This document shows, piece by piece, positions 28,715-36,840 of a stretch of 57,276 nucleotides of DNA. This DNA comes from Pirellulales bacterium. Lineage in GTDB: Bacteria > Planctomycetota > Planctomycetia > Pirellulales > DATAWG01. Within the stretch, counting starts at the first letter, position 1. Each line of letters starts with the position of its first letter. Position numbers and translations under genes: made by a program. Location: positions 1 through 57,276 of the forward strand of contig DASZFO010000268.1 in the NCBI GenBank assembly GCA_035939775.1, read 5' to 3'. Below the pieces are notes generated by a model, which searched no databases, was not told where the DNA came from, and was given only the letters and a program-made list of their open reading frames with translations.

Positions 28715-30061
28715 CTATCTCACCGCGTGGAGCACTGCCGCGAGCAGAAGTACGAAGCCGAGCGCAACCGCCGAGATGATTGTGTCCATAATCGTCCAAG
28801 TTCGCAAAGTCTGCGGCACAGTCAAGCGCACGTATTTCTGCACGAGCCAGAACCCACCATCGTTCACGTGCGAAAGCACTAGCGAGCCGGCCCCCATCGC
28901 CAATATGAGCAGCTCCGGGCTAAGGGCAGTGTTTCCAACGGCCAGTGGCACGACAAGCCCTGCCGAGGTAATGATCGCGACGGTCGCCGAGCCGGTGGCC
29001 ACGCGAACCGCGGCGGCCAGCAGCCATCCCAAGACCAGCGGCGAGACCGGCAGCCGCAGCGCCAACTCTTTGACCGCTTCATTGACGCCGCTGTCTCGAA
29101 GCACCTGGCTGAATCCGCCGCCGGCGCCCACGATCAGCAAGACGCCACCGATTTCCAGAAGAGAAGTATTGCAGAATCCAAGGATTTGTCTCCGGCTGAA
29201 TCCCCGGGCCAAACCGAGGGAATAGAAGGAGACCAACACGGCAATCAGCATCGCGACCGCCGGGTCGCCCAATAACAACAGCCAGCGGCGCACTTTGGTT
29301 CCGTCGGCGAGGACCAGTTCGGCGCACGCCCCGAGCATCATTAGCCCCACTGGCAACAAGACCGACATCAGCGCCGTGCAAAAGTTTGGCGCACCGTTGG
29401 GCGGCGGCGGTCGGTCTGGCGGTTGTTTCAATGTCTCCGCCGCGTCGCTGCCGCAGTTCACGCGAGCGAACGCCAGTCCCGCGATGATCGCGGTCGGCGC
29501 ACCGACCAATAGCCCGTAGAGAATCGTCTTGCCGACGTTTGCATGCAGAATCGCTAACGCGGCCATCGGACCGGGATGCGGCGGGATCAAGCCATGCGAG
29601 ACCGACAGACCCGCTACCAACGGCAAGCCGAACCGCGACAAGCGAACTCCGATTTTTCCAGCAGACGTCTCCGCGATCGGAATCAGCAACACCAGACCGA
29701 CCTGAAAGAAGACTGGCAATCCGATCAAGAACCCTGCCGCGACGAACGCGAGCGCCAGCCATCGCGGTCCGAATGAATTGACCAGCGCGGTGGCAATCCG
29801 TTCGGCGCCGCCAGATTCGGCAAGCATTTGCCCGAGGATGGCGCCGAGGCCAATGACGACGGCGATCTTGCCGAGAATCCCACCCACGCCATCCGCAAAC
29901 GAGCCCGCCACCTTGCTCGGATCCATCGGCGCCGCCAAGCCGGCGGCGAGCGAGACGAGCGCCAGCGCGACGAACGAATTCAGCTTCAGCCAGGCGATCA
30001 GCACCACGAGGGCCGCGACCGCCAGCGCCGTGTCGAGAAGCAGCCAGGTGTTGTGGTTCAC
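28715..30061 (-). CDS. GntP-family permease (gluconate/D-serine type)
   Basis: 448 residues from a GTG (VNHNTWLLLDTALAVAALVV). The ~13 predicted membrane helices include LNSFVALALVSLAAGLA, GVGGILGKIAVVIGLGAILG, WLALAFVAAGFLIGLPVFFQ, LVAGLSVSHGLIPPHPGPMA and the C-terminal VALGFVLLLAAVL. HGLIPPHPGP is the GntP signature. The family takes up gluconate, or D-serine in DsdX. The frame stays open to an ATG at 30127, but the added residues translate a dispersed repeat (30072-30158) and do not resemble the family, so I reject that start. The downstream dipeptidase and D-threonine-aldolase-like genes favour a D-amino-acid substrate. Confidence 0.92.
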   Translation of the reverse strand: MNHNTWLLLDTALAVAALVVLIAWLKLNSFVALALVSLAAGLAAPMDPSKVAGSFADGVGGILGKIAVVIGLGAILGQMLAESGGAERIATALVNSFGPRWLALAFVAAGFLIGLPVFFQVGLVLLIPIAETSAGKIGVRLSRFGLPLVAGLSVSHGLIPPHPGPMAALAILHANVGKTILYGLLVGAPTAIIAGLAFARVNCGSDAAETLKQPPDRPPPPNGAPNFCTALMSVLLPVGLMMLGACAELVLADGTKVRRWLLLLGDPAVAMLIAVLVSFYSLGLARGFSRRQILGFCNTSLLEIGGVLLIVGAGGGFSQVLRDSGVNEAVKELALRLPVSPLVLGWLLAAAVRVATGSATVAIITSAGLVVPLAVGNTALSPELLILAMGAGSLVLSHVNDGGFWLVQKYVRLTVPQTLRTWTIMDTIISAVALGFVLLLAAVLHAVR

Positions 30062-30071
30062 CTTATCGCCT

Positions 30072-30158
30072 ATCCGAAAACGGCCTGGGAAGAGGGGGAC
30101 AGTCCCCTTTGGTTCCGAAGACTCCACAAAAGGGGACAGTCCCCGGCCGTATTCGGAT
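30072..30158. repeat. GGGGACAGTCCCC repeat element, copy B
   Basis: Palindromes at 30095-30107 and 30132-30144 inside arms ATCCGAAAACGGCC and GGCCGTATTCGGAT. It lies between sppA's stop and the GntP permease start and would be translated if the upstream ATG were used. Confidence 0.85.
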
Positions 30159-30164
30159 CGGCTT

Positions 30165-31985
30165 TTATTTGATCTTCACCTGATACGGCATCATGAGCAC
30201 TGCCGGCCGCGAGAGCAGGCGGCGGAGCGTTTCGGCGCGCGCGAGTTGCGCGGCAATTTCGGCCGGGATCGGCAGCCGAGATTCCATTCCCGAGCTGCCG
30301 AAAAGCTGCTCGAAGATGCTCTTCGGCTTCGGCAGTTCGAGGCGGTCGATCGGTTCGTCGGCCTTGAGCCCGGCAAGCGATTTGGCCTCGGCCACCGCGT
30401 CGTCGAGCGTGCCCAGCCGATCGATGAGCTTGTTGTCCGCGGCCATCTTTCCGGTGAAGACGCGGCCGCCGGCCAGATCATCGCGCAGGTGGCTCACGTC
30501 GATCTTCCTCCCCGCCGCGGCTTTTGCCGTGAACTGGCGATACATATCTTGCATCGACTTCATCCACGCTTCGCGCTCGGCGGTCGTGAACGGCGTGTCC
30601 ATCGATTCCCAGCCGCTGTTCTTCCCGCGGCTGATCGCTTCGGTCTTGATCCCGATCTTGTCGAACAGGCCCTGGAGCGCGACCTTGCCGCCCACCACGC
30701 CGATCGAGCCGGTGAGCGTGCCCGGCTCGGCGATGATCTTCTTGGTTCCCATCGCGATGTAGTATCCGCCGCTGGCCGCCGTGTCGCCCATGCTGGCCAC
30801 GATCGGCTTCTTGCAGCGGACGACTTCTCGCCAGACGAGATCGCTGGCCAGCGCCGATCCGCCGGGGCTATCGATCCGCAGCACGATCGCCGCGACCTTC
30901 GCATTCGCATCGGCGTCGCGAATGGCCTTGGCCAGCGTGTCGCCGCCGAGCTTGACCTCCTCGAACATTCCGCCGCCGCTCTCGCCGTCGGTGATGACCC
31001 CCACGGCATAAACCACGGCGATCTTCTTGTTCTTCCCATCCTTCTCTTCCGATTCGCCGCCGGTGATCATCTGCATCATCTTCATGAATCCGCCGATACC
31101 GGAGAAATCGGTGTCGAGTTGCTTCTTGCCGTAATCCTCGACGAGCGTGATCTCTTCGACTTTGAGCTTCTCGCCCAAGTCATTGCGAAACTCGTCGAGA
31201 TAGGCCACGCGGTCGATCAGGCCGGCCTCCTTGGCTGCCGCGGCCGTGAAGATTCCTTCGTCGATCAGGTCCTTCACCTTGCCGCGATCGAGCTTGCGAT
31301 CGGCGGCGATCGTGTCGATCATTTGGTCGTAGTAGTTGTCAATCACCAATTCGAATTGCTTGCGGAACTCGGGGCTCATGCCGCTGCGGGTGAGCGGCTC
31401 GGCGGCTCCCTTGTAGGCCCCGATCTGCATCATTTCCGCCTTGACGCCCAGCTTGTCGAGCAGGTCTTTGTAAAAGGTCAATTCGGCCCGCACGCCGGTG
31501 ACGGCCAGCGTTCCGCTTTCGGGCATGATGATTTCATCGCAGGCCGAGGCGAGCAGATAGGGCTTCGAGTCGGCCATGCGGACGTCGGCGTAGACTTTTT
31601 TGCCCGCCTTGCGGAGTCGATCGATGGCGGCGCGGAATTCGTCAAGCTTGCCGCGGCCGATTTCGGGATCGCGAATTTGCAGCACGACGCCGGCGATCTT
31701 GCTGTCGTTCTTGGCCTGGTCCATCCGCTCGAAGACCTTGTTCAAGCCGACGGAGATTTCGCCAAACAGCCCGTCCTGCTCCGGCCCTTCCGGAAATGCA
31801 CCGCTGATCTCGATGACCGCCAGCTTAGCGGTCGATTTCTCCTTCTTCTTTTCCTTCGCAGGGGACTTTTCCTTGGCAGGGGAGTCGTCATCCGCTCGGA
31901 GAGGACTGGCGGCGGTGGCGGCAAATGCCAAAGCCAAGGCGCAGATCAGGCAAGTTTCGCAGGATGACCGGATAAAACGCCGCAT
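30165..31985 (-). CDS. sppA: Signal peptide peptidase SppA (long form)
   Basis: 606 residues from an ATG with GAGGT upstream. A signal sequence (CETCLICALALAFAATAASP) is followed by a Lys/Glu-rich linker and two tandem ClpP-like domains. The catalytic serine is near residue 405 in DTAASGGYYIAMG, and the general-base lysine near residue 192 in IGAYKGAAEPLTR, matching the Ser/Lys positions in the E. coli long form. Other blocks: VVLRIDSPGGSALASDLVWR and GTLTGSIGVVGGK. The enzyme degrades leftover signal peptides in the membrane. Divergent from lexA. Confidence 0.94.
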   Translation of the reverse strand: MRRFIRSSCETCLICALALAFAATAASPLRADDDSPAKEKSPAKEKKKEKSTAKLAVIEISGAFPEGPEQDGLFGEISVGLNKVFERMDQAKNDSKIAGVVLQIRDPEIGRGKLDEFRAAIDRLRKAGKKVYADVRMADSKPYLLASACDEIIMPESGTLAVTGVRAELTFYKDLLDKLGVKAEMMQIGAYKGAAEPLTRSGMSPEFRKQFELVIDNYYDQMIDTIAADRKLDRGKVKDLIDEGIFTAAAAKEAGLIDRVAYLDEFRNDLGEKLKVEEITLVEDYGKKQLDTDFSGIGGFMKMMQMITGGESEEKDGKNKKIAVVYAVGVITDGESGGGMFEEVKLGGDTLAKAIRDADANAKVAAIVLRIDSPGGSALASDLVWREVVRCKKPIVASMGDTAASGGYYIAMGTKKIIAEPGTLTGSIGVVGGKVALQGLFDKIGIKTEAISRGKNSGWESMDTPFTTAEREAWMKSMQDMYRQFTAKAAAGRKIDVSHLRDDLAGGRVFTGKMAADNKLIDRLGTLDDAVAEAKSLAGLKADEPIDRLELPKPKSIFEQLFGSSGMESRLPIPAEIAAQLARAETLRRLLSRPAVLMMPYQVKIK

Positions 31986-32206
31986 GGCAAAAGACCTCCT
32001 CGACGAACATGGGAAAGACAATTTGGATCGCGCCTCGGACTACGCCCGGAAGCGGGCGGGCCGCGGAACCGCACTTCAATCTTGCGCTTGCGCCCGGCGG
32101 AGAGTCAAGCCAAAGCGCGCGCCGCCGCCGTGGCAGTCCTTCCCGCAAATCGGCATTTCATGCCCCACTTGTGGGTTATCCGGAGAGAAAAACTGTACAA
32201 ACGCTA

Positions 32207-32234
32207 TTGACTGTGAACACCCGTATATTATATT
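32207..32234 (+). promoter_or_regulatory. Candidate lexA promoter
   Basis: TTGACT (32207-32212), 16-base spacer, TATATT (32229-32234), about 65 bases upstream of lexA. It overlaps a direct repeat, ACTGTACAAAC (32192-32202) and ACTGTGAACAC (32210-32220), whose halves are 18 bases apart, so a repressor could bind there. Both are by-eye calls. Confidence 0.4.
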
Positions 32235-32299
32235 TGGCGCAGGCGGGCACAGAGGCCGTCCTACGGAACAAATATCCACTCATCACGCGAGGTGCGGCG

Positions 32300-32908
32300 A
32301 TGCTCGACTTGAAGATTCTTACCAAGCGGCAAAAAGCCGTCTACGAATTCATCCGCGACAAAATTCGCAACCGGGGCTACGGCCCGACCGTCCGCGAGAT
32401 CGGCGAGAACTTCGACATCAGTTCGCCCAATGGCGTCATGTGCCATCTCAAGGCGCTCGAGAAGAAAGGGTTGATCACGCGCGAGCCGAACATGTCGCGG
32501 GCCATTCAGTTGGTTGCCGAACCGATCGAAGAGCGCGGCTTGCCGCTGGCCGGGCGGATCGCCGCGGGCGTGTTGCACGAAGCGATCGAGCAGACGGAGC
32601 GCGTCGATTTCGAGGCGATGTTCAATAAAAAGAACCTGTACGTGCTGAAGGTGAGCGGCGATTCGATGATCGACGCACAAATTGCCGACGGCGACTACGT
32701 CGTCGTCCGCAAGCAATCGAAGGCCTTCCCCGGCCAAATCGTCGTCGCCGAAACGGACGAAGGGGAAGCGACGCTCAAGCGCTGGTATCCCGAGCCGAGC
32801 AAGCACCGCATCCGCCTCGAGCCGGCCAATTCCTCGATGCAGTCGATCTACGTCAAAGATGCGCGAGTCTCCGGCGTCGTCTGCGGCGTCGTGCGAAAGG
32901 TGGATTAA
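32300..32908 (+). CDS. lexA: SOS-response repressor LexA
   Basis: 202 residues. The N-terminal winged helix (PTVREIGENFDISSPNGVMC) binds operators; the C-terminal peptidase S24 domain self-cleaves under RecA control. The Ala89-Gly90 cleavage bond is visible in AGRIAAGVLHEA, the nucleophile Ser122 in KVSGDSMIDAQIADGDYVV, and the general-base Lys160 in EATLKRWYPE. This is intact and of normal length. GAGGTG lies ten bases upstream of the ATG. The operator of this lineage is not known to me, so I give no regulon. Confidence 0.97.
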   Translation: MLDLKILTKRQKAVYEFIRDKIRNRGYGPTVREIGENFDISSPNGVMCHLKALEKKGLITREPNMSRAIQLVAEPIEERGLPLAGRIAAGVLHEAIEQTERVDFEAMFNKKNLYVLKVSGDSMIDAQIADGDYVVVRKQSKAFPGQIVVAETDEGEATLKRWYPEPSKHRIRLEPANSSMQSIYVKDARVSGVVCGVVRKVD

Positions 32909-32918
32909 TCGCGTTGTA

Positions 32919-32980
32919 GAGCCGATCCGAGAACCGCCGGGGACTATTCTCCTCTCCTCAGGCGGATCTCGGATTGGCTC
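32919..32980. repeat. GGGGACAGTCCCC-family hairpin, short form
   Basis: GAGCCGATCCGAGAACCGCC and GGCGGATCTCGGATTGGCTC face each other across a decayed centre (GGGGACTATTCTCC). Ten bases after the lexA stop, so it may act as a terminator-like structure. Confidence 0.7.
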
Positions 32981-33028
32981 TCAACCCGGATTATTCATCG
33001 CGACACCGACTCTATATGCGGTGCGACA

Positions 33029-33092
33029 CACTAGCCCGCTGCGCAAGCAAGGGAAAGCGATAACGCTCCCTCGCTTGCGCTTCGGGCTAGTG
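33029..33092. repeat. CACTAGCCCG stem-loop repeat
   Basis: Arms CACTAGCCCGCTGCGCAAGC (then AAGGGA) and TCCCTCGCTTGCGCTTCGGG (then CTAGTG), 26 bases each with a few mismatches, 12-base loop. Confidence 0.75.
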
Positions 33093-33391
33093 CTTTGTCA
33101 CCTCTTGATTTTCGGGTTCAACACTTTTCGTAGCTGCGGCTTCTCTTCGAGCCTGAGCCTCAGAGCCGAAGGCCAGCCGCAGTCCACGGGCGCAAGATGC
33201 TCCCGCTACGACTACGCTGGCAGACTTTGCCGGCTTGCGAAGCTCTACCGAGGCTGCCGCTAAAAGCGGTGCCGTAAGCGTTGGCGGCGCACCGTCGGTC
33301 ATTCATGCGGCCGCGCGTCAACGTCCGAAATTCTTCAGTAGTGCGACCCCTGCCGAAACGTCCCACGTTTCCTCCGTCCCGCCCGATTGCA

Positions 33392-33643
33392 ATGAATCCC
33401 AGATCCCTCCGACGCGAGGTCCCGAAAGTTCGGGCCACTCTTTATCTGTCTACTGACGTGCTCGAAGAGGCCCGCAATGCGGCCGTGCATCTGGCCGGAT
33501 TTCCGGCTCGAATGACGCTGGCCAAGCTGGCCGATAGCGCCCTGAGAGCGGAACTCCGGCGCTTGAAAGATCAATTCAACAACGGACAGGACTTTCCTCC
33601 GCGCGACGCCGACCTGCAAGGAGGCCGACCGATCGCCGCTTAG
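33392..33643 (+). CDS. Ribbon-helix-helix/ParB-C-like small protein
   Basis: 83 residues. VRATLYLSTDVLEEARNAAV reads as a beta-strand followed by helix A of a ribbon-helix-helix fold, and AGFPARMTLAKLADSALRAE is the second helix. The C-terminus (FPPRDADLQGGRPIA) is a motif I associate with small planctomycetal CopG/ParB-like proteins. It probably binds DNA as a dimer. It is followed eight bases later by a 46-codon ORF, which hints at a two-gene unit such as a toxin-antitoxin or partner pair, without proof. The upstream frame is repeat sequence, so ATG 33392 is preferred. Confidence 0.7.
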   Translation: MNPRSLRREVPKVRATLYLSTDVLEEARNAAVHLAGFPARMTLAKLADSALRAELRRLKDQFNNGQDFPPRDADLQGGRPIAA

Positions 33644-33651
33644 GTATCACG

Positions 33652-33792
33652 ATGCAAGAGACACCCAAACCTCAACCTGCTCGCGTCGATTCGGAGAAGG
33701 AGCGCCTGCGGCAGCAATTGCTGCGGATGATCGTCAAGAGCGAAGCCCAACGCCGTGCCTCACCTCAGGTCAAGAACCGAATCGGCGAGTAG
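33652..33792 (+). CDS. 46-residue hypothetical protein downstream of the RHH gene
   Basis: It starts at ATG 33652 and ends at TAG 33790-33792. Charged, helix-prone sequence (DSEKERLRQQLLRMIVKSEA). The stop lies at the edge of repeat copy C, suggesting that the insertion may have trimmed a longer gene. No family known; kept because it is co-directional and closely spaced after a DNA-binding protein gene. Confidence 0.45.
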   Translation: MQETPKPQPARVDSEKERLRQQLLRMIVKSEAQRRASPQVKNRIGE

Positions 33793-33910
33793 AAACAGTT
33801 TCAAAACCGCCTCGGAGAAGGGGACAGTCCCCATTTTTCTCCGCGACAATCCCGGCGATGCTGCCCGGCGCAAAATGGGGACAGTCCCCGGCGGTTTTCA
33901 AACTGTTTCT
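33791..33910. repeat. GGGGACAGTCCCC repeat element, copy C
   Basis: Long complementary arms AGAAACAGTTTCAAAACCGC and GCGGTTTTCAAACTGTTTCT (20 of 20 bases with one mismatch) enclose two palindromes GGGGACAGTCCCC (33820-33832 and 33877-33889). It overlaps the 5' end of the protease reading frame. Confidence 0.9.
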
Positions 33911-35068
33911 AGCCCTTCGAGGATCGTCTTTGCCGCGGTTCTGTTCGCTCTGACGATCCCCGCGCGCCTCGCCGCGCAATCTGAACTCTTTCCCGAGCCA
34001 ACTCCTCCGGTTCGCGCGCAGCCAGTGTCCGCCCGCTTCGGGTTCGCTCCGCAGACGCCCCATCCGGCCGTGGTGCGCGTGATTTCGCCCGAGCGAAACG
34101 GCGCCTCGCTCGGCTCCGGCACGCTCGTCGATGTGAGCGAGAAGCACGGGCTGGTGATTACAAATTGGCACGTCGTCAAAGACGCGGCAGGAAACGTGAT
34201 CGTCTCGTTTCCCGACGGTTTTCAAACTCCCGGCTACGTGATCAAGATGGATCGCGACTGGGACCTGGCGGCCGTGGCCATCTGGCGGCCGCGCGTGCAA
34301 GCGGTCCAAATCGCGGCAGCAATCCCGCAGCGCGGCGATCCGCTGGCCATCGCCGGCTACGGCAGCGGCAACTATCGAGCCCAGGCAGGGCGCTGCACGC
34401 AATATCTCTCGCCCGGCGCCGGCATGCCTTACGACATCGTCGAAGTCTCCGCCGCCGCGCGGCACGGCGATTCGGGCGGCCCGATCTTCAACGCCCGCGG
34501 CGAATTGGCCGGCGTGCTGTTCGGCGAAGGGGGCGGGATGACCTCGGGAAGCGCCTCGGTCCGCGTCCGCTGGTTCCTGGCCTCGATCGGCGCTGGCAAG
34601 CCGAATACGCTCCCCACTACCGAATTCGCCAAAGCGCCGGACGCGCCTATGGGGTCAACTACAAGTCTCCCCTCGCCCCTTGCGGGAGCGGGGCCGGGGG
34701 TGAGGGGACAAAACCGTCTCAATTCTTCGGATCCGCCGCCATCCCCCAGCGGCGACCTCCTCGTCGCAGTTCCCGCGCCTCAATCGGTATACCCACCGAC
34801 AACCAGCTATCCAACAACAAACGCGCCCGCGCCAACTTGGCCACCGTCGCAACCGGCGTCGAGCCATCCGTCGGCCGATCCCTTCGCACAACCGCCGCGC
34901 CCAGTCCCGGCCGCGATCTCGTCCGCGGAGCCAAACCCTCAACCCGCGACCGAGCAAGTTAGTTGGGAAGACATCGCCGGCCATACCGCTGGCCAGCAAG
35001 TCAAAACCCTGCTGGCAGTCCTCGGCGTTTTGATGCTGCTTTACCAGGCGACTCGCCGATTGGGATAG
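33875..35068 (+). CDS. Trypsin-like serine protease, C-terminally membrane-anchored
   Basis: 397 residues from ATG 33875; the frame is also open from GTG 33755, but both starts lie in or before repeat copy C, so the native start is uncertain. A signal peptide (RIVFAAVLFALTIPARLAAQ) precedes a trypsin/HtrA-type domain with His99 in LVITNWHVVKDAAG, Asp130 in DRDWDLAAVAIW (Asp128 is the alternative) and Ser200 in RHGDSGGPIFNARGE. A Pro/Ser-rich linker follows, and within it PSPLAGAGPGVRGQ is the translation of another repeat (34666-34708). The C-terminus is one TM helix (VKTLLAVLGVLMLLYQA). No PDZ domain. Function: periplasmic proteolysis, substrate unknown. Confidence 0.85.
   Translation: MGTVPGGFQTVSSPSRIVFAAVLFALTIPARLAAQSELFPEPTPPVRAQPVSARFGFAPQTPHPAVVRVISPERNGASLGSGTLVDVSEKHGLVITNWHVVKDAAGNVIVSFPDGFQTPGYVIKMDRDWDLAAVAIWRPRVQAVQIAAAIPQRGDPLAIAGYGSGNYRAQAGRCTQYLSPGAGMPYDIVEVSAAARHGDSGGPIFNARGELAGVLFGEGGGMTSGSASVRVRWFLASIGAGKPNTLPTTEFAKAPDAPMGSTTSLPSPLAGAGPGVRGQNRLNSSDPPPSPSGDLLVAVPAPQSVYPPTTSYPTTNAPAPTWPPSQPASSHPSADPFAQPPRPVPAAISSAEPNPQPATEQVSWEDIAGHTAGQQVKTLLAVLGVLMLLYQATRRLG
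34666..34708. repeat. CTCGCCC/GGGAGCGGGG-type repeat inside the protease linker
   Basis: TCTCCCCTCGCCCCTTGCGG followed by GAGCGGGGCCGGGGGTGAGG. It resembles the rph and argD-argF copies and is read in frame as part of a flexible linker. Confidence 0.7.
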
Positions 35069-35105
35069 ACGGCAGTGGGTGCCGCCACTGAGAGCACGCC
35101 GTCAT

Positions 35106-36521
35106 TCATTTCTGGATGGTTATTTCGTAACGACGGTTGTAATCGGTGTCCGTTGCTTCCTTATCGCGCTCGCGAGTTGGAGTACCGTGGAGGATTGCTG
35201 TTGTCCCTTCAAGCCGATAACTGAACGACTTGCCCGTCACTGGATCGAAGGGCACGGGAACCGTCAGGTCGGCAAGTCGCGCGGGAAGGTTGCCGTCATG
35301 GTCGGCCGCGAATAGTCGCAGCGCTTCGACGCAGCGCAAGAGAGCGATTCGCTGCTGCCGCCATGTTTGCACCATCCGCGTCACGCTGACGGCAGAGTCC
35401 GCAGTTATCCAATCGAAAAGTGGCCGCTCGTTCGTTGTGGAAGACTTGTCGCTGTCACCTTGCGCGGATTCCGTCTGCCAATATGGGAGCGGCGTTAGCT
35501 TAAGCATGTCATCACGGCGTATCTCGTACTCGCGCTTCGCATCCAGGAGAACCACCTGTACGGCTCCAAACTGCTCGACGATCTTTGATTTCACGCCAGC
35601 GTCGATCAGTCGCTTGCGCGCTGCCGCGACATGAGGTTTACTCTCAGCACGCGCGTTCAACCGACTTGTAAACTCTTTCGTTTTCGTTTCCCAGTCGGGG
35701 CCATCCTTGATTAATTTTGTGAAGCCGTCAATTGCCCTCTGGACTCTCGATTCGTTCATCGGCGCCGTTTCCTCGATCAGTGAAAAAACAGGGGCGAATA
35801 ACATCCTCTCCGACTGTGCTCCCTTTTCCAAGTCGATCAACGGGTTCGGCAGGTTGGTGAGCGCCCAATAGAGATTCGGACAGCCCGGCTGCTGAATCAT
35901 TTCCTCCAAGCGATCGAGCGCGCGATGAGCGACATCGTAACCGTACAAAGCGCCGACGAGCGAAGGATGCTCCCCAAGGTGTCGCGAAATCGCGAACATT
36001 GTCTTGGCGGTGACCATTGCATTGTCGAACCTTCGGCCAGCGATCTCGCATCGGAGTCTCACCGCGAGGGCATCCACAAGCGTATAGCCGATTTCTTGAA
36101 CGTCTGGAACCGCAAGGTCGGCGACGCTCTTCATTCGCAGCAGGATCTGCCAGTCGGGTACGTCGAGCCGGGCCGAGTAGTCGGCGTCCGCCAGACGATC
36201 GCCGCCGTAGTAGGCGTTCAGCTTCTCGATCGGGATATCCTTGAGCGGCATGGTCAGTAATTCCCTGCGCTCTTCAACGGACTGCTTGCCGAAGAGGAAA
36301 CCATTTCGTCCCGATAGGGAGCGCAAGTATCCCTGCACGGGATTACCGGGATTCATCTCCGACATTTCCGGGAGCAGTTGGTATTTGAGGGCCGGGATCG
36401 GGGCCGCCATCGGCTCGACCGTCATCTTCACCACGGTCTCGGCCGGCGCGGATGGCTCCGCGGCAGAGCACCGCAGCGCGAGGACAAGGGATAGAGCGAG
36501 AAACGTGATGATTCGAAGCAT
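35106..36521 (-). CDS. Exported protein with PIPALKYxLLP motif (ECF module 1, third gene)
   Basis: 471 residues from an ATG preceded by GGGAG. Signal peptide RIITFLALSLVLALRCSAAE. The motif AAPIPALKYQLLP lies at about residue 41, then PNLYWALTNLPNPLIDLEKG near 245. The C-terminal ~110 residues carry LRCVEALRLFAADHDGNLPA and VPFDPVTGKSFSYRLEG, resembling the pseudopilin-like tail of planctomycetal secreted proteins. The protein at 52760-54229 shares all these blocks, so they are paralogues. It belongs with the two genes upstream (36841-37760), separated by a 319-base palindrome-rich gap. Function unknown; exported, helix-rich middle. Confidence 0.85.
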   Translation of the reverse strand: MLRIITFLALSLVLALRCSAAEPSAPAETVVKMTVEPMAAPIPALKYQLLPEMSEMNPGNPVQGYLRSLSGRNGFLFGKQSVEERRELLTMPLKDIPIEKLNAYYGGDRLADADYSARLDVPDWQILLRMKSVADLAVPDVQEIGYTLVDALAVRLRCEIAGRRFDNAMVTAKTMFAISRHLGEHPSLVGALYGYDVAHRALDRLEEMIQQPGCPNLYWALTNLPNPLIDLEKGAQSERMLFAPVFSLIEETAPMNESRVQRAIDGFTKLIKDGPDWETKTKEFTSRLNARAESKPHVAAARKRLIDAGVKSKIVEQFGAVQVVLLDAKREYEIRRDDMLKLTPLPYWQTESAQGDSDKSSTTNERPLFDWITADSAVSVTRMVQTWRQQRIALLRCVEALRLFAADHDGNLPARLADLTVPVPFDPVTGKSFSYRLEGTTAILHGTPTRERDKEATDTDYNRRYEITIQK

Positions 36522-36562
36522 GAAACTTCTCCCAAACGGGTCTGACGAAATGCACCTCCAAC

Positions 36563-36776
36563 GGAACCCGGCAGGGTTCCAAGCCATTAGCCGGGGGTCG
36601 AGGCCGTTAGGCCGACACCCCCGGTTGCGAGAAAACCAAACGACCTTCGCATCCCAGAGGGATGCCAGCGCGCTGCGACCCCTGCCAGGGTCGGTGATTC
36701 GTGCGCGTCACTGACCCGGCGGTATCGGCCGGACGGCCTCGACCGCCGGCTAATGGCTGGCATCCTTCCAGGATGC
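36563..36776. repeat. Mosaic of five short palindromes
   Basis: GGAACCCGGCAGGGTTCC (36563-36580), CCGGGGGTCG...CGACACCCCCGG (36591-36624), GCATCCCAGAGGGATGC (36649-36665), GACCCCTGCCAGGGTC (36677-36692) and GCATCCTTCCAGGATGC (36760-36776). They fill the otherwise empty gap 36522-36840 within ECF module 1 and resemble a BIME-like repeat cluster. Confidence 0.75.
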
Positions 36777-36840
36777 GGTTCGACGGCGATCCCCACCGAA
36801 TATGTTCCGTCGGCGCTCGACGCCGGACCGGGCAACCACC

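Larger units (their letters stand above)
32909..33391. other. Repeat-rich intergenic region, no gene seen
   Basis: Contains the two hairpins annotated at 32919-32980 and 33029-33092. A third imperfect hairpin (33132-33183) has CTGCGGCTTCTCTTCG opposing CGAAGGCCAGCCGCAG-type sequence, and GCCGCTAAAAGCGG follows near 33255. Short Arg/Ser/Pro-rich reading frames here look like shadows of the repeats. Confidence 0.6.

Noticed and set aside
30062-30127. N-terminal extension of the GntP permease to ATG 30127
   Set aside because: The extra residues translate repeat copy B; GTG 30061 matches the family start.
29778-31967. 729-codon plus-strand ORF opposite sppA and the permease
   Set aside because: Antisense to well-supported genes; the sequence is Asp/Leu/Arg low-information text without a fold signature.
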